DNA from: Flavobacterium johnsoniae
Lineage (GTDB): Bacteria; Bacteroidota; Bacteroidia; Flavobacteriales; Flavobacteriaceae
Direction of reading: 5' to 3'
Assembly (NCBI RefSeq): GCF_001879205.1
Contig: NZ_MLFK01000013.1
Span: 186,001-250,000, forward strand
Length of the DNA: 64,000 nt
Shown here one piece after another: positions 25,658 through 35,600 of this stretch (position 1 is the first letter of the stretch; each line of letters begins with the position of its first letter). The position numbers and the translations under genes are program-made. The notes below the pieces were generated by a model. That model was not told the origin of the DNA. It did not search any database and saw only the letters and a list, made by a program, of their open reading frames with translations.

Positions 25658-27166
25658 ATGCGTCAATACTTTATACTCTTCATTTTCGGAATAATTCTAG
25701 CTTTTAGTTCCTGCCGAACTGATTTTGATACTGTTGCCAGTACCGGAAATTTAAAGTTTTCAAAAGATACTGTGTATTTGGATACTGTTTTTAAAAACAT
25801 TGGTTCAAGCACCTATCAGCTTAAAGTTTATAACCGGAGTAAAAATGATATTTCGATTCCTGTAGTTCAGCTAAAAAAAGGTCTAAACTCAAAATACCGT
25901 ATGACCGTTGACGGAATGAGCGGCAATAATGGCAAAATTTTCAATAATGTAACGCTCTTGGCCAAAGACAGTTTGTATATTTTTATAGAAACAACCGCAG
26001 ATATTACAGATGCTGATCCAACTGATTTTTTATATACAGATGAAATTCAGTTTGACAGCGGTTCCAATCTTCAGGAAGTGGCTTTGGTAACCCTTATTCA
26101 GGACGCTGTTTTTTTATTCCCAACGCAAAATCCTGACGGAACAAAAGAAAAAATACAAATTGAAGGAAAAGATGTCGACGGATTTTACCTCGCCGAAAAT
26201 GATCCGGTAAACGGAAACGAATTGATTTTTACCAAACAAAAACCATACGTTATTTATGGTTATGCCGGAGTTCCGGAAAACAAAACAGTTACTTTTGAAG
26301 CCGGAGCCAGAGTTCACTTTCACGCCAATTCAGGTTTGTATGTTGGCGACAAAGCTTCACTTCAAATTAACGGAACGACTTCTGCAACTGATAAACTTGA
26401 AAATGAAGTTGTTTTTGAAGGTGATCGTTTAGAGTCTCTTTATTCGAACATTCCCGGACAATGGAAATCAGTTTTATTTGCTAGCGGAAGCGCCAATCAT
26501 ATTATTAATTATTTAACTTTAAAAAATGCAGTTACTGGTTTAGATTTTAAAAACCCGTATAATACTGTCGAAATTAAAAATACTCAGATTTACAATTGTC
26601 TTGAATACGGAATTTTAGCTCAAAACACTCATATTATAGGCGAAAACATTGTAATTAACAATGTTGGTATCGCGAGTTTATCTTGCGTTTATGGTGGTAA
26701 TTACAATTTTGCACATTGTACTTTTAATAATAACTGGACAAATAGTTCGCATTTTGCCGTTAACTTAAGTAACAAATTAGCCGGTAAAACTCCCGAAACA
26801 AATCCGCTGACACAAGCAACTTTTAACAATTGTATTATTTACGGCTCCAGCACAAACGAATTTAATTTAGACAAAAATCTAAATACTGCTTTTGTTTATC
26901 AGCTAAATAACTGTCTTCTTAAATTCGGCACTACATCAAATCCCGATTATCAATTTAAAACTGATACAGAACATTACAATCAGATTATTCTAAATGAAAA
27001 TCCGAAGTATTATAATGTTTCTAAAAACCAATTGAATATCGATAAAACTTCTGCCGCTTTCGCGAAAGGAAATCCGGCGTATATAATTCCGAAGGATATA
27101 TTAGGAATCACAAGAACTTCTCCGCCCGATTTGGGTGCATATCAGAGTAAAGACTTTCCTAAGTAG
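25658..27166 (+). CDS. Right-handed beta-helix surface lipoprotein, function unknown
   Basis: 502 residues. The N-terminus MRQYFILFIFGIILAFSSCRTDFD is a lipoprotein signal with Cys19. An N-terminal beta-sandwich-like region (about 30-150) is followed by repeats rich in N, G and V, such as HIINYLTLKNAVTGLDF, NTVEIKNTQIYNCLEYGILA, ENIVINNVGIASLS and ATFNNCIIYGSS, typical of parallel beta-helix (pectate-lyase-like/NosD) coils. It ends GITRTSPPDLGAYQ, a conserved closure. No catalytic residues were recognised. Confidence 0.75.
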   Translation: MRQYFILFIFGIILAFSSCRTDFDTVASTGNLKFSKDTVYLDTVFKNIGSSTYQLKVYNRSKNDISIPVVQLKKGLNSKYRMTVDGMSGNNGKIFNNVTLLAKDSLYIFIETTADITDADPTDFLYTDEIQFDSGSNLQEVALVTLIQDAVFLFPTQNPDGTKEKIQIEGKDVDGFYLAENDPVNGNELIFTKQKPYVIYGYAGVPENKTVTFEAGARVHFHANSGLYVGDKASLQINGTTSATDKLENEVVFEGDRLESLYSNIPGQWKSVLFASGSANHIINYLTLKNAVTGLDFKNPYNTVEIKNTQIYNCLEYGILAQNTHIIGENIVINNVGIASLSCVYGGNYNFAHCTFNNNWTNSSHFAVNLSNKLAGKTPETNPLTQATFNNCIIYGSSTNEFNLDKNLNTAFVYQLNNCLLKFGTTSNPDYQFKTDTEHYNQIILNENPKYYNVSKNQLNIDKTSAAFAKGNPAYIIPKDILGITRTSPPDLGAYQSKDFPK

Positions 27167-27445
27167 CATTTTTAAACCATATAAGTGATATAAGAAAAAT
27201 TTAAGCTCTGTGAATTTTGCTTGCAAAATAGCGAAGTCGCGAAGTTCAATTTTAAAAGAAAAAACACAAGATCTTCGCGGCTTCACTGAAATAAAAAAAG
27301 CTCGTAAGAAAATATATGCAGAATTAAACATTGCTTAACGTACCGCATCCATAAAAGTAGTAGATTTGCTACAACGCACATTTTAAAATTCTAAAAATCA
27401 GATTTTTAAAATATGTTTTTACAGCCAAATCTTAAACCATAACTT
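27167..27445. other. Intergenic region with word repeats
   Basis: It contains an ACCATATAAGTGATATAAG copy (about 27174-27192) and an imperfect hairpin AGCGAAGTCGCGAAG ... CTTCGCGGCTTC (about 27230-27285). No gene or clear promoter box is seen. Confidence 0.55.
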
Positions 27446-29290
27446 ATGAAAAAAAATTACTTTTTACTTTTATTGCTTTCGGTTACTATTGGTTTTGCTC
27501 AAATTCCATCTGGTTATTACAACACCGCAACGGGAACGGGTTATACTTTAAAAACCCAGTTGCACAACATTATTAAAGACCATACTAATAATGGTTATGC
27601 TGGTTTATATACAACTTATTTAACTTCTGACGTTGACAATTTTTACGAAAACGACGGCACAATTCTAGACATGTATTCTGAAAATCCATCAGGAACAGAT
27701 CCGTACAATTACACAACGGGAACGACGCAGAGATGCGGCAGTTATTCTGTTGAAGGAGATTGCTACAATAGAGAGCATATTATTCCGCAATCGGTTTTTA
27801 ACGAGCAGTCGCCCATGGTTGCCGATGCACATTTTATTACGCCAACTGACGGAAAAGTAAACGGAATACGTTCTAATTACCCGCACGGAACAGTAAGTTC
27901 CGTAACATATACTTCTCAAAACGGAAGCAAACTAGGATCTAGTTCAGTGTCTGGCTATTCAGGAACTGTTTTTGAACCAATCAATGCTTTTAAAGGTGAT
28001 ATTGCCAGAATGTATTTTTATTTTGCAACGCGCTATGAAAATACCGTGGCGGGATATTCCTATGCAATGTTTGACGGTTCCAGCAATAAAGTTTTTACAA
28101 CCACTTTCTTAAATATTCTCTTGGCATGGCACGCACAGGATCCTGTTAGCGCCAGAGAAATTGCACGAAATAATGCGATTTATACTCGTCAGAATAATCG
28201 AAATCCTTTTATCGATCATCCGGAATATGTAAATCAAATTTGGGGAGGCACACCATCTGGAGATACTCAGGCACCAACCATCCCAGCGAGCTTGGCTTCG
28301 ACTTCAAAAACATCGACTTCAATTACACTTGCGTGGAATGCCTCTACAGATAATATTGCCGTTACAGGTTATGATATTTATGCTGACAGCGCTTACAAAA
28401 CCACTGTTTCAGGCACAACAGCAACTATAACAGGTTTAACAGCTTCGACAACTTATTCTATTTATGTAAAAGCAAAAGATGCAGCCGGAAACACTTCTGC
28501 ATCAAGCAATATAATTTCGGTTACAACCAACAGCAGCGGAACAGGAACAGCAGCAGATTTACTTTTTTCTGAATATATTGAAGGTTCCGGGAATAATAAA
28601 GCACTCGAAATCGCTAATAATACCGGAAGCTCTGTCAGCTTAGCTGCTTACACAATTAAAAAACAAACTAACGGAGCCGGCTCATGGAGTACAGGTCTAG
28701 CTTTGAGCGGTACATTAACAACCGGAAGTAAATTTGTAATTGTAAACAGTTCGATTTCTTCAACTTGTTTTTCTCCAGCTTCTGCTAATATTTCAACAAC
28801 CGCAACTGAATTGACTTTTAACGGAAATGACGCGGTAGGTTTATTTAAAAATGGTGTTTTAATTGACATCATCGGAACTTTTAATGGCGGAACAGCCAAT
28901 TTTGCTGTCGATGTGACTTTAAGAAGAAAATCGACCGTCACTTCTCCAAGTACCACTTTCAATTTAAGTGCTCAATGGGACTCGTATACACAAGATACCT
29001 GTAACAATCTGGCTAGCAAAAAAGTTCAGGCAACCGAGGAAGAAATCGTGGAACTTTCAGATGAAATTGTTGTTTTTCCAAATCCATCAAATGGTATTTT
29101 TAATATTATCTTAGACCATCCTGACTCCACTTATTCAATAGAAATTCTTTCATTTACAGGACAAAAAGTTTTCGAAAAACAAAACACCACAGATTCTGTC
29201 ATTTCAGTAAATCATCTTTCGAGCGGCATTTATGTGGTTAAAATCACAAATAGTTTAAAAACTATAATTAAAAAGATTGTAATCAATTAG
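27446..29290 (+). CDS. Secreted endonuclease I-family protein with Fn3, lamin-tail and T9SS sorting domains
   Basis: 614 residues. The signal peptide MKKNYFLLLLLSVTIGFAQ is followed by an endonuclease I domain (about 20-265: YNREHIIPQS with catalytic His, ADAHFITPTDGKVNGIRSNY, FKGDIARMYFYFATRY, NPFIDHPEYVNQIWG). Next come an Fn3 domain (about 275-360), a lamin-tail domain (about 370-510: LLFSEYIEGSGNNKALEIAN) and a type IX sorting domain (about 545-614: VVFPNPSNGIFNI...LSSGIYVVKI). It probably degrades external DNA at the cell surface or in medium for phosphate or nucleotides. Confidence 0.93.
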   Translation: MKKNYFLLLLLSVTIGFAQIPSGYYNTATGTGYTLKTQLHNIIKDHTNNGYAGLYTTYLTSDVDNFYENDGTILDMYSENPSGTDPYNYTTGTTQRCGSYSVEGDCYNREHIIPQSVFNEQSPMVADAHFITPTDGKVNGIRSNYPHGTVSSVTYTSQNGSKLGSSSVSGYSGTVFEPINAFKGDIARMYFYFATRYENTVAGYSYAMFDGSSNKVFTTTFLNILLAWHAQDPVSAREIARNNAIYTRQNNRNPFIDHPEYVNQIWGGTPSGDTQAPTIPASLASTSKTSTSITLAWNASTDNIAVTGYDIYADSAYKTTVSGTTATITGLTASTTYSIYVKAKDAAGNTSASSNIISVTTNSSGTGTAADLLFSEYIEGSGNNKALEIANNTGSSVSLAAYTIKKQTNGAGSWSTGLALSGTLTTGSKFVIVNSSISSTCFSPASANISTTATELTFNGNDAVGLFKNGVLIDIIGTFNGGTANFAVDVTLRRKSTVTSPSTTFNLSAQWDSYTQDTCNNLASKKVQATEEEIVELSDEIVVFPNPSNGIFNIILDHPDSTYSIEILSFTGQKVFEKQNTTDSVISVNHLSSGIYVVKITNSLKTIIKKIVIN

Positions 29291-29413
29291 ATATTTTTAC
29301 GCAGATTCAGTAGATAATGCAGATTTTAAAACTTAATAAATATTGACACAGATTTATTGATACTCTCACCCAAAAAAAATCTGTTGAATCTGCTGAATCT
29401 GCGTGAAAAATAT
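29291..29413. repeat. ACGCAGATTCAG-word long hairpin
   Basis: The left arm 29291-29328 (ATATTTTTACGCAGATTCAG...) and right arm 29375-29413 pair with about four differences in 38. The arm begins immediately after the stop codon of the endonuclease gene, so it may serve as its 3' structure. The words GCAGATT / AATCTGC recur at 51225-51395. Confidence 0.8.
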
Positions 29414-29528
29414 TTTTTCTCCTTGATATTATTAAAAGATTATGGGATTAATCCAAAATAGCCGCATTCTTAATTTTTAACTTAATTTCGAATCAATTTC
29501 ATTTTTTTCAAAAGAGTTTGTTATCAAA

Positions 29529-29560
29529 TTTGCGCTTACTATTATTTTAAACTAAATTTG
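29529..29560 (+). promoter_or_regulatory. Promoter of purL
   Basis: TTTG (29529-29532), 20 bases, TAAATTTG (29553-29560) is a full match to the Bacteroidota primary sigma consensus. The leader is about 20-25 nt to the ATG at 29590. Confidence 0.65.
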
Positions 29561-29589
29561 CAGCTCAATACAACAAACTACACATCACA

Positions 29590-32500
29590 ATGATCCATTT
29601 CTTTGAAAACCAAAGCAAAACTGTTTTTGCCGTACAAACGCAAAACGAAATTTCAGCTCAAGACATTTCAAAATTAAACTGGCTTTTTGCCGAGTCGAAT
29701 AAGATCGAAAAATCCGCACTGACGGATTTTTTTGTTGGTCCCCGCGCCACTATGATCACACCTTGGAGTACAAATGCTGTAGAAATTACTCAAAATATGG
29801 GTATTCCGGGCATTATCAGAATTGAAGAATTTCATCCGGCAACGGAAGATTTCAGTGATTTTGATCCGATGCTTTATCAGAAATTCAATCAATTAGATCA
29901 GGAAATTTTCACGATAAACATTCAGCCGGAACCAATTCTAGAAATTGATGATATCGCAACTTACAATAAAGTTGAAGGTTTGGCTTTAAGCCAGGAAGAA
30001 GTAGATTACTTAGATAATCTTGCAGTAAAACTAGGAAGAAAATTAACCGATTCTGAAATTTTTGCTTTCTCTCAGGCGAACTCAGAGCACTGCCGCCACA
30101 AAATTTTCAACGGAACTTTTGTAATTGACGGCGAAGAAAAAGAAACTTCTCTTTTTAAATTAATCAAAAAAACATCACAGGAAAATCCTAACGATATTGT
30201 GTCTGCTTACAAAGACAACGTTGCTTTTGTAAAAGGACCAAAAGTGCAGCAATTTGCACCAAAATCTGCCGACAAACCTGATTTTTACGAAATAAAAGAA
30301 TTTGATTCTGTTATCTCATTAAAAGCAGAAACACATAATTTCCCAACAACAGTTGAGCCTTTTAACGGAGCTGCAACGGGTTCAGGAGGAGAAATTCGTG
30401 ACCGTTTAGCGGGTGGACAAGGTTCTTTGCCATTAGCCGGAACTGCAGTTTATATGACCTCATATTCTCGTTTGAAAGATGACAGAAAATGGGAAAATGC
30501 TGTTGAAGAAAGAAAATGGTTGTACCAAACTCCAATGGATATTTTGATCAAAGCTTCAAACGGAGCTTCTGATTTTGGAAATAAATTTGGACAACCGCTT
30601 ATTACAGGTTCTGTTTTAACTTTTGAACACTCAGAAAACGACCGCAAAATTGGTTACGATAAAGTAATCATGCAGGCGGGTGGAATTGGTTACGGAAAAC
30701 TAAATCAGTCAATTAAACAAAAACCACAAGAAGGCGATAAAATCGTAATTCTTGGAGGAGAAAATTATAGAATCGGGATGGGTGGTGCTGCAGTTTCTTC
30801 TGCAGATACCGGAGCTTTTGGTTCAGGAATCGAGTTAAATGCAATTCAGCGTTCAAATCCTGAAATGCAAAAACGTGCTGCTAATGCCATTCGTGGTTTA
30901 GTAGAAAGCGACAACAACCCAATTGTTTCTATTCACGATCACGGAGCGGGCGGACACTTAAACTGCCTTTCTGAATTGGTGGAAGAAACGGGAGGTTTGA
31001 TCGATTTAGACAAATTACCTGTTGGAGACCCTACACTTTCTGCAAAAGAAATTATTGGTAACGAATCTCAGGAAAGAATGGGATTGGTTATTGGTCAAAA
31101 AGATATAGATACGTTACAAAGAATTGCCGACAGAGAGCGTTCGCCAATGTATCAGGTTGGAGATGTAACGGGAGATCACCGTTTTACTTTCCAATCGCAG
31201 TCAAATGGTTCCAAACCGATGGATTATGCTTTAGAAGATTTCTTCGGAAGTTCTCCTAAAACGGTTATGACAGATAAAACGATTGATAGAAAATATGCTG
31301 CTGTAGCTTATGACAAAGCAGATTTCGAAAAATATTTACAAGATGTTTTACGCTTAGAAGCAGTTGCTTCAAAAGACTGGTTAACTAATAAAGTTGACCG
31401 TTGTGTGGGCGGAAAAGTAGCCAAACAACAAAATGCAGGACCATTGCAATTACCATTGAATAATGTTGGGGTTATGGCTCTGGATTATTTAGGTAAAGAA
31501 GGAATTGCGACTTCTATCGGCCACGCTCCTATTGCAGCCTTGATTGATCCGGTTGCAGGTTCTAGAAATGCAATTGCAGAATCTTTATCAAACATTATCT
31601 GGGCACCGATTAAAGACGGATTGAAAGGAATTTCATTATCTGCAAACTGGATGTGGGCTTGTAAAAACGAAGGTGAAGACGCTCGTTTATACGCTGCTGT
31701 TGAAGGTTGTTCAGATTTTGCAATCGAATTGGGAATCAATATTCCGACTGGAAAAGATTCACTTTCGATGAAACAAAAATATCCAAACGACGAAGTAATC
31801 GCTCCGGGAACGGTTATTATTTCGGCTGGAGGAAACTGTACTGACATTAGAAAAGTAGTTGAACCAGTTTTACAAAAAGACGGAGATTCTATTTATTATA
31901 TCAATTTGTCTCAGGATGATTTCAAATTAGGAGGTTCGTCTTTTGCACAAATTAGAAACACAATCGGAAACGAAACGTCTACAATTAAAGACGCTTCTTT
32001 CTTCAAAAATGCATTTAATACAATCCAGGAATTAATCGGTGAAGACCAAATTTTAGCCGGTCACGATATCGGAAGCGGTGGTTTAATTACTACACTTTTA
32101 GAGTTGTGTTTTGCTGATGTGAATTTGGGAGCAAAAATTGATTTCAGCGCTTTCGCAGAAAAAGACTTATTGAAAATTCTTTTCGCTGAAAACATCGGAA
32201 TTGTTTTCCAGGCAAAATCAGATGCAGCTGTTGAAGCTAAATTAAAAGCTAGCAATATCGAATTCTTCAAAATAGGTTCGGCAACAGCAAATGAGACTTT
32301 AGACCTTGGTTCCGAAGCTTCGGAATGGACTTTAGACATTAAAAAGTACAGAGATATCTGGTTTGAAACTTCGTATTTATTAGATCAAAAACAATCTAAA
32401 AACGGAAGAGCTCAGGCACGTTTTGAAAACTATAAAAATCAGGTTTTAAATTATACTTTCCCTGCACATTTCACAGGAAAGAAACCTGAAATCGACAATT

Positions 32501-33255
32501 CTAAACCAAGACCAAAAGCAGCTATTATCCGCGAAAAAGGAAGTAATTCTGAGCGTGAAATGGCAAATGCTATGTACTTGGCTGGTTTTGATGTAAAAGA
32601 TGTTCACATGACCGATTTAATTTCTGGTCGTGAAACTTTAGAAGATATTCAGTTCATCGGAGCTGTTGGAGGATTCTCTAACTCAGATGTTTTAGGTTCT
32701 GCCAAAGGATGGGCCGGTGCTTTCTTATACAACGAAAAAGCAAAAACAGCTTTGGATAATTTCTTTAAAAGAGAAGATACTTTATCTGTTGGAATCTGTA
32801 ACGGATGCCAGCTGTTCATGGAATTGGAAGTTATTAATCCGGAGCACGAAGTTCACGGAAAAATGCTTCATAACGAAAGCCAGAAACACGAAAGTATCTT
32901 TACTTCTGTAAAAGTTCAGGAAAACAATTCGGTTATGTTATCGACTTTGGCTGGAAGTACTTTAGGAGTTTGGGTTTCTCACGGAGAAGGTAAATTCAAA
33001 TTGCCTTATCCAGAAGACCAATACAACATCGTTTCTAAATATGCTTACGAAGGTTATCCTGCAAACCCTAACGGTTCTGATTACAACACCGCAATGATGT
33101 GTGATAAAACAGGAAGACATTTGGTTATGATGCCTCATATTGAGCGTTCAACTTTCCAATGGAACTGGGCTCATTATCCAAAAGACAGAAACGACGAAGT
33201 TTCGCCTTGGCATGAAGCTTTTGTTAATGCCAGAAAATGGATTGAGGAAAACTAA
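29590..33255 (+). CDS. purL: Phosphoribosylformylglycinamidine synthase (large, single-chain)
   Basis: 1221 residues. It is the ATP- and glutamine-dependent conversion of FGAR to FGAM in purine synthesis. The N-terminal and linker domains have FSQANSEHCRHKIFNG. The first synthase half has SLKAETHNFPTTVEPFNGAA, GGEIRDRLAGG and SIHDHGAGGHLNCLSELVEE; the second has PTGKDSLSMKQ and LAGHDIGSGGLITTLLELCF. The C-terminal glutaminase has AAIIREKGSNSEREMA, GVCNGCQL-type VGICNGCQLFMEL and MMPHIERS. A strong promoter and clean terminator frame it as a single-gene unit. Confidence 0.97.
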   Translation: MIHFFENQSKTVFAVQTQNEISAQDISKLNWLFAESNKIEKSALTDFFVGPRATMITPWSTNAVEITQNMGIPGIIRIEEFHPATEDFSDFDPMLYQKFNQLDQEIFTINIQPEPILEIDDIATYNKVEGLALSQEEVDYLDNLAVKLGRKLTDSEIFAFSQANSEHCRHKIFNGTFVIDGEEKETSLFKLIKKTSQENPNDIVSAYKDNVAFVKGPKVQQFAPKSADKPDFYEIKEFDSVISLKAETHNFPTTVEPFNGAATGSGGEIRDRLAGGQGSLPLAGTAVYMTSYSRLKDDRKWENAVEERKWLYQTPMDILIKASNGASDFGNKFGQPLITGSVLTFEHSENDRKIGYDKVIMQAGGIGYGKLNQSIKQKPQEGDKIVILGGENYRIGMGGAAVSSADTGAFGSGIELNAIQRSNPEMQKRAANAIRGLVESDNNPIVSIHDHGAGGHLNCLSELVEETGGLIDLDKLPVGDPTLSAKEIIGNESQERMGLVIGQKDIDTLQRIADRERSPMYQVGDVTGDHRFTFQSQSNGSKPMDYALEDFFGSSPKTVMTDKTIDRKYAAVAYDKADFEKYLQDVLRLEAVASKDWLTNKVDRCVGGKVAKQQNAGPLQLPLNNVGVMALDYLGKEGIATSIGHAPIAALIDPVAGSRNAIAESLSNIIWAPIKDGLKGISLSANWMWACKNEGEDARLYAAVEGCSDFAIELGINIPTGKDSLSMKQKYPNDEVIAPGTVIISAGGNCTDIRKVVEPVLQKDGDSIYYINLSQDDFKLGGSSFAQIRNTIGNETSTIKDASFFKNAFNTIQELIGEDQILAGHDIGSGGLITTLLELCFADVNLGAKIDFSAFAEKDLLKILFAENIGIVFQAKSDAAVEAKLKASNIEFFKIGSATANETLDLGSEASEWTLDIKKYRDIWFETSYLLDQKQSKNGRAQARFENYKNQVLNYTFPAHFTGKKPEIDNSKPRPKAAIIREKGSNSEREMANAMYLAGFDVKDVHMTDLISGRETLEDIQFIGAVGGFSNSDVLGSAKGWAGAFLYNEKAKTALDNFFKREDTLSVGICNGCQLFMELEVINPEHEVHGKMLHNESQKHESIFTSVKVQENNSVMLSTLAGSTLGVWVSHGEGKFKLPYPEDQYNIVSKYAYEGYPANPNGSDYNTAMMCDKTGRHLVMMPHIERSTFQWNWAHYPKDRNDEVSPWHEAFVNARKWIEEN

Positions 33256-33270
33256 GAAATATATTTTACT

Positions 33271-33302
33271 AAAAGCGCCCGATAAATTCGGGCGCTTTTT
33301 TT
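33271..33302 (+). terminator. Terminator of purL
   Basis: The stem AAAAGCGCCCG / CGGGCGCTTTT with loop ATAAATT is followed by a T-run. Confidence 0.9.
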
Positions 33303-33309
33303 GTTATTT

Positions 33310-33446
33310 TTCGCCACGAATTTCACGAATTTTCACGAATTATTATTTGCAATTTTAAAAAATAGCCACAGATTAAAGGATTAAAATGATTTTAATGTTT
33401 GCTAATTGCAAACAATAAAAAAACAATTCGTGAAATTCGTGGCGAA
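33310..33446. repeat. Nested hairpin with perfect 22-bp arms (GCCACGAATTTCACGAA)
   Basis: The arms 33310-33331 and 33425-33446 are perfect reverse complements over 22 bp. An inner stem ATTTGCAAT / ATTGCAAAC (about 33344 and 33407) lies inside, with a CACAGATTAAAGGATTAAAA word in the centre. It lies between the purL terminator and the hypE stop, in a convergent gap. Confidence 0.88.
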
Positions 33447-33463
33447 AAAACTGTTATTAAATA

Positions 33464-34474
33464 TTAACAAATTCTCGGTAACTGTTCTCCAACTAAAGGA
33501 TTCACCACTCTTTTACCTCCAAAACTACTTTCTATAATTATTTTAGATGGATGTTCATTAGTAACAAAACCGATAGCTGACGCATTTGGATTTACTTTCT
33601 TTAAAATTGCCAGAACCTCATCTTTAATTTCAGGAGCTGCAAGACAGACAAAAATCCCCTCATTAGCCACATATAACGGATCTAACCCTAATAATTCACA
33701 AGCGCTTTTTACCTGATTTTCGACTTTTATATCATCTTCAAAAAGTGAAATCCCTAAATTGATTTCAGTTGTAATTTCATGCAGTACAGAAGCCAGTCCG
33801 CCACGGGTTGCATCTCTTAAAAAATGAATTTTATCGCCAAATCGTTCAATTAAATCCAGAACAATATGATTTAAATTTGTGGTATCGCTTAGAATATCGC
33901 TTTCAAATTCTAAACCTTCACGCTCAGACATAATTGCCATTCCGTGAGAAGCAATTGCTCCGTTAATGATTATTACATCATTCTCTTTGATATTTTGAGT
34001 TTTGATATTGGCTTTTTCATGCAGAATTCCAATCCCCGAAGTGTTGATGTAAATTTGATCACCTTTTCCTCTTTCTACAACTTTAGTATCTCCCGTAACA
34101 ATTTGAACATTTGCTTTGTCTGCAGCTGTTTTTACAGATCCAATGATTTGTGTAAACTCTTCTAAACCAAAACCTTCTTCGATAATTAAAGAAAGAGAAA
34201 GGTATTTTGGCACCGCACCGCACATCGAAAGATCATTTACGGTTCCGTTTACGGCAAGTTCGCCTATGTTTCCTCCTTTAAAAAACACAGGAGAAATTAC
34301 ATAACTATCTGTAGAAAAAGCCAAATTCCCCTGCAGATTTAAAAAGGCACCATCGTGACGAACTTCTAAAATATCATTTTTTAATACTTTAAAAATTACG
34401 TCATTAAGCAATTTAGTCATATGTTCACCGCCACTTCCATGGTGTAGATGAATCACTTCAGATTTTTTGTTCAT
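33464..34474 (-). CDS. hypE: Hydrogenase maturation protein HypE
   Basis: 336 residues. HLHHGSGGEHMTKLL at the start, FSTDSYVISPVFFKGGNIGELAV (PurM-like ATP site), VTGDTKVVERGKGDQIYI, RDATRGGLASVLHEI, and the C-terminal QLPRIC with Cys336. The terminal cysteine is carbamoylated by HypF and dehydrated to the thiocyanate that supplies CN ligands to the NiFe active site. It is last in the leftward hypA-B-C-E operon, 9 bp after hypC. It needs a functional HypF, which is frameshifted here. Confidence 0.97.
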   Translation of the reverse strand: MNKKSEVIHLHHGSGGEHMTKLLNDVIFKVLKNDILEVRHDGAFLNLQGNLAFSTDSYVISPVFFKGGNIGELAVNGTVNDLSMCGAVPKYLSLSLIIEEGFGLEEFTQIIGSVKTAADKANVQIVTGDTKVVERGKGDQIYINTSGIGILHEKANIKTQNIKENDVIIINGAIASHGMAIMSEREGLEFESDILSDTTNLNHIVLDLIERFGDKIHFLRDATRGGLASVLHEITTEINLGISLFEDDIKVENQVKSACELLGLDPLYVANEGIFVCLAAPEIKDEVLAILKKVNPNASAIGFVTNEHPSKIIIESSFGGKRVVNPLVGEQLPRIC

Positions 34475-34483
34475 CTCTTAAAA

Positions 34484-34720
34484 TTAAATCTCTTCGCCCA
34501 TTTGTTTTAAAACTTCCATCGTTCTTTTGGCTTCGGCTTCATCAATAATTCCGATTGCCGCACCTACGTGAACCAAAAGATAATCGCCAACTTCTGCCTC
34601 TGGAACTAGCGCTAAATTGACTTCTTTAATAATTCCTTCAAAAGAAACATTTCCAATTCTAAAGGTTTCATCAAGCTCAATCGTAACTTTTTCAAGTCGT
34701 CCGGGAACTGCTAAACACAT
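34484..34720 (-). CDS. hypC: Hydrogenase assembly chaperone HypC
   Basis: 78 residues. MCLAVPGRLEKV carries the essential Cys2, followed by FEGIIKEVNLALVPEAEVGDYLLVHVGAAIGIIDE. HypC binds iron with HypD and delivers Fe(CN)2CO to the large-subunit precursor. It lies 3 bp after hypB and 9 bp before hypE, so it is operonic. Confidence 0.97.
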   Translation of the reverse strand: MCLAVPGRLEKVTIELDETFRIGNVSFEGIIKEVNLALVPEAEVGDYLLVHVGAAIGIIDEAEAKRTMEVLKQMGEEI

Positions 34721-34723
34721 AAA

Positions 34724-35593
34724 TTATTTTTTTATTGATTGTGCCAAATAATCGTACCAAGCCTGCAAACCTTCTCCCGATGTTGTCGAGACTTCAAAAA
34801 AGGTTAAATGTGGATTTACTTTTTTAGCGTATTCTTTTAGTTTTTCTAAATCAAATTTCAGGTAAGGCAGTAAATCTATTTTGTTTATAATACACACTTG
34901 CGATCCATAAAACATGTCTGGATATTTTAAAGGTTTATCTTCACCTTCCGTTACAGATATAATGACAACTCGCTGTAATTCTCCCAAATCAAACATTGCG
35001 GGGCAAACAAGGTTCCCAACATTTTCAATCATTAAAATTGAATCGGGAACAGGTTTTAATTCTTTTACCGCTCTCGATATCATTTCGCTGTCCAGATGAC
35101 ATCCTTTTCCGGTGTTGATCTGAATTACCGGGACATTTAGTTTATGAATTCTATCGGCGTCATTTGTTGTCTGCTGGTCTCCTTCAATCACAGAAAAAGC
35201 TATTTTATCTTTTAAATCAGCAATTGTTCTTTCTAATAAAGATGTTTTTCCGGAACCCGGCGAACTCACCATATTAATTGAAAAGATATTCAAAGCTTCA
35301 AAAAAGCCTCTGTTTCGCTCTGCTGTAAGCTGGTTTTTGTATAAAATATCTTTTTCCAACTGTACGATATTTACTTCGTGTGAATGTTCATGGTGATGAT
35401 GATGGTCGTGATGGTGATCATGATCGTCGTGGTCGTGGTCATGATCGTGGTGATGGTCATGACGATGATCTTCATGATCGTGATGGTGAAAATGGCCAAA
35501 ATGAGAGTGAGAATGCGAATGAGAATGTTTATCTCCTATTTTGGTAAATCTTATTTCATTTTCATCAGAACTACAACCGCAGGTGGTACACAT
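34724..35593 (-). CDS. hypB: Hydrogenase nickel-insertion GTPase HypB, histidine-rich
   Basis: 289 residues. An N-terminal MCTTCGCSS (CxxCGC high-affinity metal site) is followed by a histidine/aspartate-rich stretch at about 22-72 that probably stores nickel. The GTPase domain has SSPGSGKTSLLER (P-loop), IEGDQQTTNDADR, NTGKGCHLDSEM, ENVGNLVCPAMFDLGE and INKIDLLPY. It acts with HypA to insert nickel. The stop is 3 bp before hypC. Confidence 0.97.
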   Translation of the reverse strand: MCTTCGCSSDENEIRFTKIGDKHSHSHSHSHFGHFHHHDHEDHRHDHHHDHDHDHDDHDHHHDHHHHHEHSHEVNIVQLEKDILYKNQLTAERNRGFFEALNIFSINMVSSPGSGKTSLLERTIADLKDKIAFSVIEGDQQTTNDADRIHKLNVPVIQINTGKGCHLDSEMISRAVKELKPVPDSILMIENVGNLVCPAMFDLGELQRVVIISVTEGEDKPLKYPDMFYGSQVCIINKIDLLPYLKFDLEKLKEYAKKVNPHLTFFEVSTTSGEGLQAWYDYLAQSIKK

Positions 35594-35600
35594 AACTAAC

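Noticed and set aside
35384..35599. 71-codon plus-strand frame rich in Met and Val
   Set aside because: It is the antisense of HypB's histidine-rich region; the M/V content results from complementing CAT/CAC codons.
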